A stretch of DNA of 64,000 nucleotides from Myotis daubentonii (GCF_963259705.1 NC_081846.1:58516205-58580204), one strand, 5' to 3'; positions 23,848 to 35,589 are shown, counted from the stretch's first letter. Notes: a model not told the origin generated them from the sequence alone. Numbers and translations are program-made.

Positions 23848-24373
23848 TTAGAAGCCCAGTGCACAAAATTCATGCAGGGGGCACATCCCTCAGCCTGGCC
23901 TGCACTCTCTCCAAACTGGGACCCCTTGGGGGAATGTCCAACTGGCGGTTCAGGCCCGATCCTAGGATCTCAGGATTGGGCCTGAACCGCCAGTCGGACA
24001 TCCCTCTCACAATCAGGGACTGCTGGCTCCTAACCGTTGGCCTGCCTGCCTGCCTGATTGCCCCTAACTGCCTTTGCCTACCGGCATGATCACCTCCAAC
24101 TGGCCTTCCCTGCCAGTCTGATCACCCCCCAACTTCCCTCCCCTGCTGGCCTGATCGCCCCCAACTGCTCTCCCCTGCTGGCCTGATTGCTCCCAATTGC
24201 CCTCCCCTGCCAGCCTGATCACCCCCTAACTGCTTGCTCCCCTGCCAGACTGACCGCTCCTAACCACCTCTGCCTTGGCCCCCACCACCATGGCTTTGTC
24301 TGGAAGGAAGTTGGACATCCGGAAGTTGTCAGGTCGATCTGGTCTAATTAGCATATTATCCTTTTATTAGTAT
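23848..24373 (-). mobile_element. HeliBat-type Helitron with internal hairpin
   Basis: The plus strand starts TTAGAAGCCCAGTGCACAAA (decayed CTAG end with the hairpin TGCACAAAATTCATGCA) and ends at TTATCCTTTTATTAGTATAA (complement of the head). Inside, 23940-24000 is a long inverted repeat: AACTGGCGGTTCAGGCCCGA on one arm and TGGGCCTGAACCGCCAGTC on the other. Beyond this, 24040-24240 has four or five copies of a CTGATCGCCCCCAACTG-like unit of about 35-45 bases. Confidence 0.88.
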
Positions 24374-24375
24374 AA

Positions 24376-24378
<3 letters not shown>

Positions 24379-24418
<40 letters not shown>
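24379..24418. repeat. (TG)n microsatellite
   Basis: About 20 TG units at the head end of the preceding Helitron. Confidence 0.95.
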
Positions 24419-24419
<1 letters not shown>

Positions 24420-24420
<1 letters not shown>

Positions 24421-25588
24421 ATGAGTGCAAAATACAATTAAATAGGGTACAGTAAAGAAGAAAATGTTTATGAGAGAGGTGGGTTTTGAAGGTTCAAAGC
24501 TTCAAAATTTGGGATTCTGAAAATCAAAAGAAGAATATCTGTGACTTATTTAATAATCTTTTCATGTCTGTTGGTGTTTTCCTTTCATAAATTAGATATA
24601 TCTACATAAAATTATACATTTCTTGAAAATGAAAATATTATTCTTGCAAACAGCTATGTACAGCAAATGCTTGCAATAATGTCACACTACAATAGACAAT
24701 ACATGCTCTGTAGCTAGATACAGACATGCATAAGAGGGTAGACACTCCTACTTGCTTGGACTGACTCAGCTGATAGGCATCACAGGAAATGTTAACATTT
24801 CCCCAAACAGCAATTATTTTACTCAAATCTTCGTGAGTTTTGTCATATCCCATATCATCTATTGAAGTACTTGTTTAATCATTTTATTTAATCAACTCAA
24901 TTGTATTTTTCAAATACCTTAAAACAGTAAGCCAGTGTCACTTGTCATGAATCAAAGTAACCACAAAACAAAAACAAAACAATGTGATTAATTCAAAAAT
25001 TAAAATATAAAATGAAATTAATAATAAATATTATCAGCTTATCTCTCACCTAATGGTAAGTTTGTCAATAAAAATATTAAAGCATACAATTGTGTAATTG
25101 TATTAAGTGTCACTTGGTTAGATAATACTTAGTAGAAGAAAAAAGTTAGGTTCCATATTTGTACAATGATTGCACATTTTTTGTTTTGAGGCTCACCAGG
25201 AATGAAAATGTCATCTCACACATGTATCTGCTGAGAAAGAGCAAGATATTTTATCCAACTCCTCTGATAGGTTTAAATACTGAGAACTAATTACTAACCA
25301 TATTGATATGTGATTCTCTTTAATACAATTGTATTCCAAGAAACCATATGAAGCAATCTCCCAAACCTGTTCTTTTGAATCTGTCCTATTCATGGACTGG
25401 TACAAACAAGCATTTCTTATCCACTCACTTTTACCATCTGGTTTGGAAAAATATGCATGAACATTTTTTATCAATTATTTCAAATATATCCTCATAATAT
25501 GCACCATACTTCCAACTTTAGAGTCAACGTTGATACCTCCCCTACCCCATACATAACACTCAATCAATCAGAAATGTGTATAAACATT
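24420..25588. other. AT-rich sequence, no gene recognised
   Basis: The minus-strand ORFs at 24638-24853 and 25211-25474 have no recognisable motif. Confidence 0.35.
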
Positions 25589-25590
25589 TA

Positions 25591-25866
25591 CAGTGGGGCC
25601 TTGACTTACGACTTTAATTCGTTCTGTGACAGAGCTCGTAACTCAAATTACTCGTATGTCAAATCAACAGTGAATGAGTGAGACACGTGATGCTGGGCTG
25701 ATGTGGTGTTCACTGTGACGTTTGCTGGGCCAACTAGCGGTGGGGTATCTGAAGCTGGCTCGTAACCCAAATTTTAGCTCGCAACTCAAAGCAAAAAACC
25801 GGCCGAGAGACGGCTCATATCTTGAAAAACTCGTTAGTCGGGACACTTGTAAGTCAAGGCCCCATG
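25591..25866. mobile_element. Tigger/pogo-like DNA transposon remnant
   Basis: It begins after TA with CAGTGGGGCCTTGACTTACG and ends with GTAAGTCAAGGCCCCATG, imperfect inverted repeats of the Tigger type (Tc1/mariner superfamily, TA target). Inside it has further GACTTACG/CGTAACTCAAA-like motifs. The right-hand TA target copy now lies at 26675-26676, because a solo LTR with a CCCATG duplication inserted in the last six bases. It is a short internally deleted element with no transposase ORF. Confidence 0.85.
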
Positions 25867-26668
25867 TGCCGGGAGCCGGTCCATGCTTGCTGTTTCAAGG
25901 GACCTGGCATATATGGCATACTTTTCTTAATATGTTTGCTCACCTTCTTGGCACTATGTGTTTTAACCAAGGTCACCTCTGAGAAAGGTTGTTTCCCCAG
26001 GTAGGGATTTTCCCCTGAAGTTAGGGAGGGAATAAAACCCCTTAACTAAGTGCCAGGCGGGTAATTAATCCCTTTAACTACGAACAATCATGCTTAAACT
26101 ACATAATCTTTTCTCCCTGGAATGGAGATAAGAAACGCCCTAACCTTTGTAATAGAGATTGATAGGATTGAATCAACTGGTATAAATACAGTTGTAACAA
26201 GACAGAAACACTCAGAACTTAGAACAGAATCAAGAAGACAGAACCTACACGGAGCCTAGAGACAGAAGAACTTTGCTGGAGAGAGCATGCCGGAGGATCC
26301 TGGAGAGGGACTGGCCTCGGAGCCTAGAGACAGAGCCTAGCAAGAGAACATGGCAAGGGATCCTGGACTGAACCTGACTACAGAGATTGGCAGGAGAACC
26401 TGACTGGAACCTGGACACTGAACCTGACTGGAGAGCCTGGACAGATCCTGGCTGGAGAACCTAGCGAGGGAACATGGCTATAGAACCTCGCTGGAGATCT
26501 GAAGCAGAACCTCTCTGGAGATCCAGACCAGAACTTGGCTGGAGATCCGGGCTAGAGATCCTGGCTAGGCTGCTGATCAACTGAACACTGTTCCCGTGCC
26601 ATTCCTTCTTCGCCGACTCCGTCCACACCTTTGGGGACCCCTGGATCTGCTGGGGTTGGACCCTGGCA
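25867..26668 (+). mobile_element. Solo LTR of a class II-type endogenous retrovirus, 802 bp
   Basis: It starts TGCCGGGAGCC and ends CCCTGGCA, the TG...CA ends of an LTR. A perfect 6-bp target duplication CCCATG lies at 25861-25866 and 26669-26674; six bases fits betaretrovirus-like integrases. A TATA box (GGTATAAATACAG) near 26178 sets plus orientation. Downstream of it is a block of imperfect repeats around CTGGAGATCC/GAACCTGACTGG (26220-26560). The internal provirus was lost by LTR-LTR recombination. Its start resembles that of the provirus LTR (TGCCGGAAACC), but the bodies differ. Confidence 0.9.
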
Positions 26669-26739
26669 CCCATGTATTTGGAAATAATATACACAGAATC
26701 CAACCATTTCTCATCAGATCTACCACTACCTACCTGATC

Positions 26740-27115
26740 TAAGTCACCATCAGCTTCTGTATGGACGTCTGTCACAACTTCCTAACTGATCTCCTGGCTT
26801 GCAATCTTACCTCCAGACCCCAACTACTTATTTTTCATATAACAGTCAGCATGATTCTTTTAAAATATAAGAACATATCAATGCTTTGTCCAAAACCCTA
26901 GTCTCCACGAGTTCAAGCCAAAGTCCTTACTGGGGTCTGCAAAGCTTTATAGAATCTTGTTTATTATCCCCTCTACCCCGCCCTCTTTCTCAATCAAAAG
27001 TAAGCTCCTGGAGGTTAGAGATTTTTGTGTTCCCTGCTTTATCACCTGAGCTTAAAACTGTTTTTGATATGTGTACAACAAATATCTGTTTAATGTGTGA
27101 GTACATTTTTCAGTG
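26740..27115 (+). repeat. L2 LINE 3' fragment
   Basis: It ends in the characteristic L2 tail order: AAGTAAGCTCCTGGAGGTTA, GATTTTTGTGTTCCCTGC, ACAAATATCTGTTTAATG. Upstream parts (AACATATCAATGCTTTGTCC) fit the L2 ORF2 end. Confidence 0.7.
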
Positions 27116-27384
27116 AGCTCTTAATATTAATTCCTAACCAGATCTAGCAATTGAGAGAATCCAACCTTATAGCTCCAATGTTACCCTCATTGCATGCATG
27201 TGATTCACATAATCTTTTAGTGAATGTTCATGTAAGAAGCATGAATTATAAGAATAAATTTTCATTGTTTAAATAAACATATAGATGTATAAAATATATT
27301 CATATGTCAGTTATGAGCAAATGAAGTTTTATTTGGAAAGCCTTGAAGTGCCTCTCACACTATACATAATCAAGTGATAACTTC

Positions 27385-27475
27385 TTTTTTTATTTTTATT
27401 ATATTTATTGGGGTGACATTGGTCAAGTAGTATTCCCAGCGTAAATGTCCCACAGCATTTTTATCCACTCATTGA
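27385..27475 (-). repeat. Short L1 3' fragment
   Basis: TTTATTGGGGTGACATTGGT is a recurrent L1 3' end read in reverse. The copy is truncated and degraded. Confidence 0.5.
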
Positions 27476-30400
27476 CTGATGACTTCTCATTGTATAAACT
27501 CACATGCACTCTCTCCTTTTCACAAAAGTTAGAAAAAAAGTTGAGAATCCAATGGATTGAACCTAGAGACTGACAAATTAAACCCTTTCACTACTACTTC
27601 TTCTAACTCTTGAAACACATGTGAGGTAACTCAAGATTCCTTTTATATATAATAAGTAAATTCCATTTTCTAAGCTTGGAGGTTTGGATTGACTTGGCAG
27701 CGGGGGTAGTGGGGGAAGACCACAGATTCATAATTTTAAGGAAAAAAAAAAAGATTGCCATTTGTAAGAACTACATTGCAAGAAGAATGGAAGAATGAGA
27801 GGGACCACTCATCAACCAGAGCTGGAGAACTCCACAGTCTAATTCTGTAACATACCCAAGTCAGCCTTCTTTCGTATGTGAGTACCATGTAAACTTCTCC
27901 CCAAAACTGCCTGTGGTCATCAGGGAGTAAGATAGGCTCACTGCTCTCAGGAAAAAGAGAAGACCTATGATACCCTGGAGAGTTCTCATGACATTCAGTG
28001 GTGGTGACGAATGTGGACTTCTTTGACTAATTTACAACTTAATTGCTAATTTAACTATAGTTGAAAGAGGCCAAGTAATTTATTCAATAAAAAGTGGGAT
28101 CCTAATGAGAATCATAATATTTGTTCAGGGGAATAAAACTTTGGAGGTTTCTGAAAAATCCATAAAGAGGTCATTATTTTTGTTCAGAAGAACAAAGCAT
28201 TAAGAATTTCTTTGGGAGTTGGATTTTAACTTTTAGAATATGGGACATGAATTTCTATTGGTTATGGAAGCTGCTCTATTTTAAACTCAATGATATACTG
28301 ATTCAGTTGCTCACACACAATTTTAATGAAGATGTCCAATATAAGCTGGTCACACTCTAAAGATGCCAATCTACTTGTAATTTTCTAAAAGTAAATTTAC
28401 TTGGGTGCTGATGTAAAAAAATACAACTCTATCAATGTCACCTTTGTGTCAGCAAACAGATTAAATGCTCCTAATATCCAGTATAATGACATTCTGTAGT
28501 GTCTACATCACATTTGTGATAATATATTTGATACCGTTGTAAACCTTGGAAGAATATGCTTGCCTAAGAGAATAGCTCTTTTTTCCCCCGTAGTCTTAAA
28601 CATGTTACAGTTGCCAGTGTAAATCACTTGTCAGTCTATGGCAAATGTAACAGTGTTTTAATCTGAAAAGGAGGAGAAATAAAGTACAGATAATCTTTTT
28701 GGCCATTTTCTTGGCACCATCATACATGGGAGATTGACAGGTCCTTCACTTGAGTGACAGGTGTCCTTTGAAATGCCTGTGATTCAGTATCTGTACAGAC
28801 TGTTGAAATGCATATTTCCATCCTTATCGTAAAGGAATGGATGGGCAAGATAGGTGCTGTTAACATTGCAAATAGCTCCAGAATTATTCATTGTCAGCTC
28901 CAGGCAAAGAATAGGCGGAAAGTTTTATTATTCACCCTGCACAATAGCAGGATGCTTAATGATGCTCAGTTACCTTGGCAGAATTGTCTGTCGACTTCAG
29001 GCACTAGCAGTGGGTGACACAGGTCTGGCCAAGTGTTAGAGCAAGATCATACATTCTGGTCCCATTTTAATTTCTAATACATTAATCTTTCCCTCCCAGA
29101 TGCACAATGAATATTCCATGGACTCTTGTTTGTCAGAAGCTGTCTGGCTTTCATCTATTCAGGTGGTTTCATTGACTGTGAAAGCGTGCTTCAAAGGCCT
29201 GATCAGTCAATGACAACTGTCTCACAATAGCATTGAGTAATGCTTTCCTTTTTTCTTTTCAGGCATCTGATAGACAACTTTGACACCTGATCTCTGGGGA
29301 CCTTATGGAGTCACTCAGAGTTCTTAAGAGACTTCCCTCACTTTATCATTCCAGAAAGAATTGTCACAGGTGAATGTATCGTACTTTCCCAGGAGCTGAA
29401 CCTGACCCTTGAATCCATCTCATTTGCACTGCAGGTTTCACAATGAATTAAAATGGATTAAGTTGGCTTAATTCTGTTCTACAAGCAGGCGGAAAGCACA
29501 GCGCCATTCATTTTTTATTTTAATCCTTTGTCTTAGCCTGCTAATTACTATTGTTTTAAGTTCATTATCCTGGCGTGCACATTGTCACTAGTTGGATGCT
29601 AGTGCTTGTAAGGAGTGTCCTTACTTTTGCAGGTACTGACCCTTCAATTGTCGAATTAGTCCATGTCATTGCTAAACAGCGGACTCTGTAATCTACAATT
29701 TTCTCTTTAATATTTTTTTATTCTCTTGTCTCTAATTAATTAAGCAATAACCCCACTGAAGCATCTTATGCACAGACTCAAGTACAAAAGCATTAGAAGA
29801 AGTAGAGACAGGGAATTGGATATGTGATTCCTCCAATTTCCCTGATAACCCTGGGTCAGATGAATTCGATGACACCACAATGTTGTCTGTAAAGTTTGCA
29901 AAAAATATGACCATAAGAAGCGATCTCAGCTGTAGTTCTTATCTCATTACATCTTTTTTCAGTCTTCATTAAGTACAATGGAGAAGCTACAATGCTACAG
30001 TTGAGACAGAAATATAAGGAAGAAATAACATTGCTGAGAAATTATTTGAAGAGATGAACCAGTCACAGAAGTCACAGAACTCATGCCTGGTGCGGACTGG
30101 AAGTGTCTGACATAATTTTTCATTTCAATGTAAGCATTATCTCCACAATGTCCTCGTGGTGGTCAGCCAGGTTCCTGAACATTTTCTGCAAAGGGAACGT
30201 CATGACTTCAAAATTGTGAAGTTCTGGCTCTCACAAAATTTATTTTTATTATGAATCAAAATCTACCTGCCTATGACTTTGATCTGCTGGTCATAGTTTT
30301 GTGTTCTGGAACTACCCACACAAAAGACCACTGCCTTTGCTTCATAACTACTCTCCAGTGATTTGAAGTGTGTCTGCCCAAAGTCTTTCCAAGAGTCTAA

Positions 30401-30559
30401 ATATACCCAGTCCCTGCACTCATTCCTTAAGGAGTAAAATTTTGAGACCCTCTTATAAATCTAGTCACTCTCTCCTGGATATGTTCCTCTGTTCTTCTCC
30501 AACATAAAATTTCTTGTCAGAGATATGAAATATTTGGGAAATAAGTCTATCCCCAGTGA
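27476..30559. other. 3 kb free of recognisable transposons
   Basis: I see no Helitron, hAT, SINE or LINE terminus in this interval, unlike the rest of the window. 28560-29760 has a balanced composition and contains homeodomain-type TAAT/ATTA clusters (for example CTGCTAATTACTATTG near 29538 and CTCTAATTAATTAAGC near 29730). Small ORFs at 28808-29039 (plus) and 29732-29914 (minus) show no domain. It may hold conserved regulatory sequence; this is inference. Confidence 0.4.
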
Positions 30560-31800
30560 AGACCAAAAAAATCTAATACTATCTCCCACCATCAATTGTA
30601 CCAACCTAAGTGAATCTCAACCTACTTGCTTTGCTTTCCTTTTTAATCAGATGGAAGAAACCTCCCTACTTGAATTAATCCTTGATTCTCTCCCTTCTTG
30701 CCCATTCAAATAGTTTTGGTTTTTAAATTTATATTTATTGTTGAAAGTATTACAAATGTCCCATCCCCCCCACCGCCGCGCCCCATTAATCCTCCCACTC
30801 TTGTTCCTCCCCCACTCCCCAGGCCTTCACCCGCCCTATTGTCTGTGTCCAAGGGTGTGCATATATGCATATAAATTCTTTAGTTAATCTCTTCCCGCCC
30901 CACCCCTTCCCTCTAAGATTACTCTGTCTATTGCATGTTTCAATGTCTCTGGATCTCTTTTGTTCCTCAGTTTATTTTGTTTATTAGATTTCACATATAA
31001 GTGAGACCATGTGATATTTTTCTCTTGCTGGCTTATTTCAGGTATTCTTATTCATTCCTACATCAGCAATTCCTTTCTTTCTACAAGATCAGTTCCATAA
31101 GAAATCAATCATGTCATTTTCTATTTTAAAGTATTCTCTACCTTGATCATAAATTCTTCTCTACCTGCTGCTCCGTTTTTCTCCTTCCTTACAGAGAAAA
31201 TTCGTATTGAGTTGTCAGCATTCAGTGTCTCCCTGTCTTCTTGTACTATTACCTCCTCAGACTACTCCATTAAAGTTTTAGTCATGCTGCTCCCCAAAAT
31301 GGTTTTGTCTTTGAGTTCCATATTATCAAAATCAGTAGTTTCTTCTTTGTTCTCATTTATTTAGTCTCTCAGGATCATTTGCCACAGTTGGCTACTTTCC
31401 CCTTTTGAAATGTTTTCTTCCCTCAACTGTAGTTGCATCATGATATCCTAGTTTACTGCCAACACCATTGGCTTCTTCCTAGTATTTGTCAGTCTCTTCC
31501 TCATTCTGATTTTTTCTATGTATTCTAGCCTTTGATGCTTGACCATTGACCCTCTTCTCTATTTACAGTCACATATTAAGTGATCTCATCTGATCTCTGG
31601 CTTTTAGTGACATCCATATGGTGATGTTTCCCTAAATTACACCTCCAACACTGTACTCTCCTGAGAAAATTTGACTCAGATATCCACTTTCCCACTCAAT
31701 ATTTGCACTTAGTTTTATCTATCAATATCTTGCATGCTAATAATGAAACATTTCACTTTGTTACCTATAATAATTGGTTAGATAATTGCACCAGTCTTCC
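30560..31800 (+). repeat. Old L2-like LINE fragment, interrupted by an L1
   Basis: Pyrimidine-rich text before 30716 and after 31048 reads as one L2-like ORF2/3' segment (for example CCTAAATTACACCTCCAACA, then ATCCACTTTCCCACTCAATA). An L1 3' end was inserted into it. The boundaries are approximate. Confidence 0.55.
30716..31047 (-). mobile_element. L1 LINE 3' end
   Basis: Read on the minus strand, it has the L1 tail: ATATCACATGGTCTCACTTA, AGATCCAGAGACATTGAAAC, then a G-rich stretch and an A-rich end at about 30720. It is the same family as the plus-oriented copy at 32405-32712. Confidence 0.8.
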
Positions 31801-32264
31801 CCAAGCCTCACACCTGGGTAGCCAAAAAGAGTAGAGAAGACATATTTTTAAATCATCTGAAAAGCCTGACAAGACAATAAGAAATTATCAGGTCAAATGG
31901 AGAAAAATTGGAAATTGAGAGATATAAATGAGTATGGCAATCATTGCAAGATAAGCAGAACAGCAATCAAAACCAAAACCATAACTCCACTCCTTAAGAA
32001 GAAGGAAAAGTAGAAAGGGAAAAGCCATTACATGGAACTCCAGCATAATTTTAAATTGGGGGGTAGAATTTGGTCTTCAACTTTGTTCAAATAGATCCTG
32101 GATTGCTATTATCTCCAGGACCCTGCAGAATAAATTGCAAATTCTATCTGAAGGAAGTTGCATTTATCCTAAGGCTCAAATTATAGCTACATATTTAAAT
32201 TTATGTTTATTTCCATGTCACAGTTTAAGATAACCAGGAGCATAAGGAAATAAGACACTGTGAA

Positions 32265-32268
<4 letters not shown>

Positions 32269-32308
<40 letters not shown>
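32269..32308. repeat. (AC)n microsatellite
   Basis: Twenty AC units. Confidence 0.97.
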
Positions 32309-32311
<3 letters not shown>

Positions 32312-32404
32312 GGGCAACAGAAACAAACTGTAAATACTTTGGATCATAAACTTATCAGAAATGGATCATAAACAATTCTGCTTACAAAAGAGAAGCTTGT
32401 CTTT

Positions 32405-32712
32405 ATAAGTCAGAGAAAGATAAATATCACATGATTTCACTCATTTATGGAATATAATGAACAACATAAACTGATGAACAAAAACAGATCCAGAGACAGA
32501 GAAGCATTGATCAGACCGTCAAACCTCAGAGGGAAAGTAGGGGAGGGCGGGGGTAAGGGAGAGAGAGCAACCAAAAGGACTTGTACGCATGCATATAAGC
32601 CTAACCAATGGACACAGACACCAAGGGGGTGAGGGCATGAGTGTGTGGGGGGGGGGCAATGGAAGGATAAGGACACATATGTAATAACTTAATCAATAAA
32701 GAAAAAAATATA
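32405..32712 (+). mobile_element. L1 LINE 3' end
   Basis: GATAAATATCACATGATTTC, AAACAGATCCAGAGACAGAG, then a G-rich segment and AATCAATAAAGAAAAAAATA as the terminal A-rich tail. The fragment is 5' truncated with no coding left. Confidence 0.85.
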
Positions 32713-32817
32713 TAAGTAAACTTTAAAAATTAACAGAGCAGATTTGAAAAAGTAACTATACAAGATTACTAGCCTTGAAAGAAGCAAAAGCTGGCTTTTA
32801 AACAATACAAGTAACTT

Positions 32818-32965
32818 TTTTTCATTTTTAAATATATTTTTATTGTTGATAGTATTATAGATATCTCCCATTTCCCTCCCTTTCCCCCTCTTCTCCCAGC
32901 CCCTACCCACCCCACCCCCAGGTCTTCACTATCCTATTGCCTGAGTCCATGGACTATGCATAAAT
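32818..32965 (-). mobile_element. L1 LINE 3' end, short
   Basis: It starts TTTTTATTGTTGATAGTATT and continues with C-rich blocks (CCCCAGGTCTTCACTATCC), matching in order the 3' end at 30716-30860 of the same family. Confidence 0.7.
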
Positions 32966-33184
32966 TAACTTTTGATTATTCTCTTCTCCTTAAGTCCTCC
33001 TCCTACTCAGTCTGCCCCATCTTAATTAATATCACCTTTTTTTCCATTTCTAAGATGCATTTTCCTTATCCCAACATTCCATCCATCAACAATACTATAG
33101 ATTATATCTCCAGAATTTGTAATAATCTGACATTTTTAGCATCTTTATTGCTGTGATTATAGTCCAGTCTGCCATAATCTATGA

Positions 33185-33418
33185 CAATGATGGTGAACCT
33201 TTTGAGCTCGGCGTGTCAGCATTTTGAAAAACCCTAACTTAACTCTGGTGCCATGTCACATATAGAAATTTTTTGCTATTTGCAACCATAGTAAAACAAA
33301 GACTTATATTTTTGATATTGATTTTATATTTTTAAATGCCATTTAACAAAGAAAAATCAACCAAAAAATGAGTTCGTGTATCACCTCTGACATGCGTGTC
33401 ATAGGTTCGCCATCACTA
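33185..33418. mobile_element. Non-autonomous hAT transposon, 234 bp
   Basis: Ends CAATGATGGTGAACCTTTTG and GGTTCGCCATCACTA are imperfect inverted repeats. The near-perfect 8-bp duplication ATCTATGA/ATCTATGT lies at 33177-33184 and 33419-33426. It is the same family as the copy at 57593-57827, with the conserved GAGCTCGGCGTGTCAGCATT block. Confidence 0.93.
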
Positions 33419-33429
33419 ATCTATGTCCT

Positions 33430-33975
33430 AAACTATTACAATACCATATTAGATGATCTTTCTAATTCTGTCTTTGTCCTCTTCTAATTTCTTTCCATAT
33501 GGCATCAGAAGAGATCTTTGAAAATTTAAGTCATATAATATTAATTATCTTTCTAAAACTCTTCAGTAGCTTCTTACCATTTAAAAAGGCTTACAATGTC
33601 CTGCATAATCTCACAACATATTTTTCTTATACTACACTCTCAGCAACCTTTCTTGAGCATATAAGCTTAATTTTGCTTCATATTCCTTGAATTTTACTGG
33701 TCTCCTTTTTGAATGTACAATTCTCTCATTCAAATGCCATCTTCCCATTTAAGACTTCCCTGATTATTCAATCTAACCACCCTACCTCTTCAACCATCCT
33801 GAAATTATATCTCTATTTTTTTGTTTTTTTGTTATTGCATTCACCACTATCTTAAAATATATTATTTTTTTCATTAATTTACTTGTAAGACCGTATTGAT
33901 CTTTTCACTGTTATATTTCCAGAGCCCATAGCAGTTCCTGGTAAATAGTAAGGGCACAAATATTTGTTAAAAATG
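33430..33975 (+). repeat. L2 LINE fragment
   Basis: It has the L2 3' order: AAAAAGGCTTACAATGTCCT, AAATGCCATCTTCCCATTTA, CCAGAGCCCATAGCAGTTCC, GGGCACAAATATTTGTTAAA. Confidence 0.7.
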
Positions 33976-34642
33976 AAATGTACTCCTTTTAAGTTTATTA
34001 TTAGCATAACTGATACATTTATTATAAAAATGTCTTTTGTGAAAGTTTATCACTGGAGAGTTATCTGCAAAAATTTTCCTATATTTCATTTGTAGAAATT
34101 ATTAAATTATGAAAAAATGCAGTTTATACTACGTGATGTCCAATGAATCATAAATTTTTACTACAACTATAATAAACAAGGGGGAGCATTTTCAACAAAT
34201 TCAAAAGACCTTGAGTTTGTGTCCTGATGAAGCTAAAATTATAAAATTGTCTAAGTCTTAAATATTAAAAACACAAATGGTTGAAGGTACATGATGGTTT
34301 TTTAGATGTTATAGAAATTCTAAAATGGCTAAATAAGTGACCAATATAGGAGTTCAGTTAAAGAAATTGCTTGGATTTCAGTTATAGCTTGAGAGGGGCC
34401 ATAAAGGTGAACAGAGAGCAGAGGGCATTTGGAAGAAGAGAATACATTTTATGGAGAAAATGGCATCAAAGTTTCTTATTTGGAAGTAGAGGAATCTAAA
34501 TAAGATGGAGACTTGAGTTATAAGGAAGGAGAAACTACAGCAGAGAAACTATAAGGCAATCCCACCTGAAACTGTCATTGCTTTAAAGGAAAAGAGAGAC
34601 ACATTAGCAGCCACAGTAAGAAAACAAAAGAATTACATCTAA
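33976..34642. other. No gene recognised
   Basis: AT-rich sequence without a visible feature. Confidence 0.35.
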
Positions 34643-35534
34643 TCTAATAAAAGAGAAACATGGAAATTGACCACACCTCTGCTAAGCCCAAGCCACGCCC
34701 ACCAGCCAATCAGAGTGACTATATGCAAATTGACCCAACCAAGATGGTGGCTAGCAGCCACGCACGGAGCTGGAGCAAGCAGGAGGCTTGGTTGCCCAGG
34801 CGATGGAGGAAGCCACACTTCCCACCTGCCCTGGCCGGCTGTGGCCTCTGCTCAAGGCAACAAAGTTTCAATTATAGAAGATAAATAAATCCAAGATACC
34901 TGCTTCCAGCCAGCCTCCACTGGGAGCTTGGGTGGCTGGGGGCCGTGGACAGCCTACAAACAGCCATCAGCCCCTCACCCAGGCTGGCCAGGCACCCCAG
35001 CAGGACCCCCACCCTAATCCGGGATACCCTTCAAGGCAAACCAGCCAGCCCCCACCCATGCACCAGGCCTCTATCCTATATAATAAAAGGGTAATATGCA
35101 AATTGACCCTAACAGCAGAACAACTGGGAATGACTGGTCACTATGACACACACACTGACCACCAGCAGGCAGACGCTCAATGCAGGAGCTTCCCCCTGGT
35201 GGTCAGTGTGCTCCCACAGGGGGAGCTCTGCAAAGCCACAAGCCAGGCTGATGGCTGCCAGTACAACCGTGGTTGTGGGAGCCTCTCCTGCCTCCTTAGC
35301 AGTGCTAAGGATGTCCGACTGCAGCTTAAGCCTGCCCCCCGCTGGCAAGTGGACATCCCCCGAGGGCTCCCAGGCTACCAGAGGGATGTCTGACTTCCAG
35401 TTTAGGCCCAATCCCTCGGGGACCGGGCCTATGCCAGCAGGTGGTCATCCCCTGAGGGGTTCCAGATTGCAAGAGGGCACAGGCTGGGCTGAGGGACCCC
35501 CCTGAGTGTACAAATTTTTTCCACCGGGCCTTAG
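34643..35534 (+). mobile_element. Composite HeliBat-type Helitron with two heads, 892 bp
   Basis: It begins TCTAATAAAAGAGAAACATG and includes the AACCAAGATGGTGGCTAGC block. A second head, TCCTATATAATAAAAGGG, starts at 35074. It ends GTGTACAAATTTTTTCCACC, then GGGCCTTAG, a decayed hairpin plus CTAG. It shares head order and the CACCAGGCCTCTATCC junction with 20081-21460 but lacks the minisatellite. The ORFs in its second half (up to 153 codons) are translated Helitron, also seen in other copies. Confidence 0.92.
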
Positions 35535-35589
35535 TTAATGTATAACTGCGAACACCTGTGACGTGCTCCCTGTGGGGGCTTGCTTTGGA

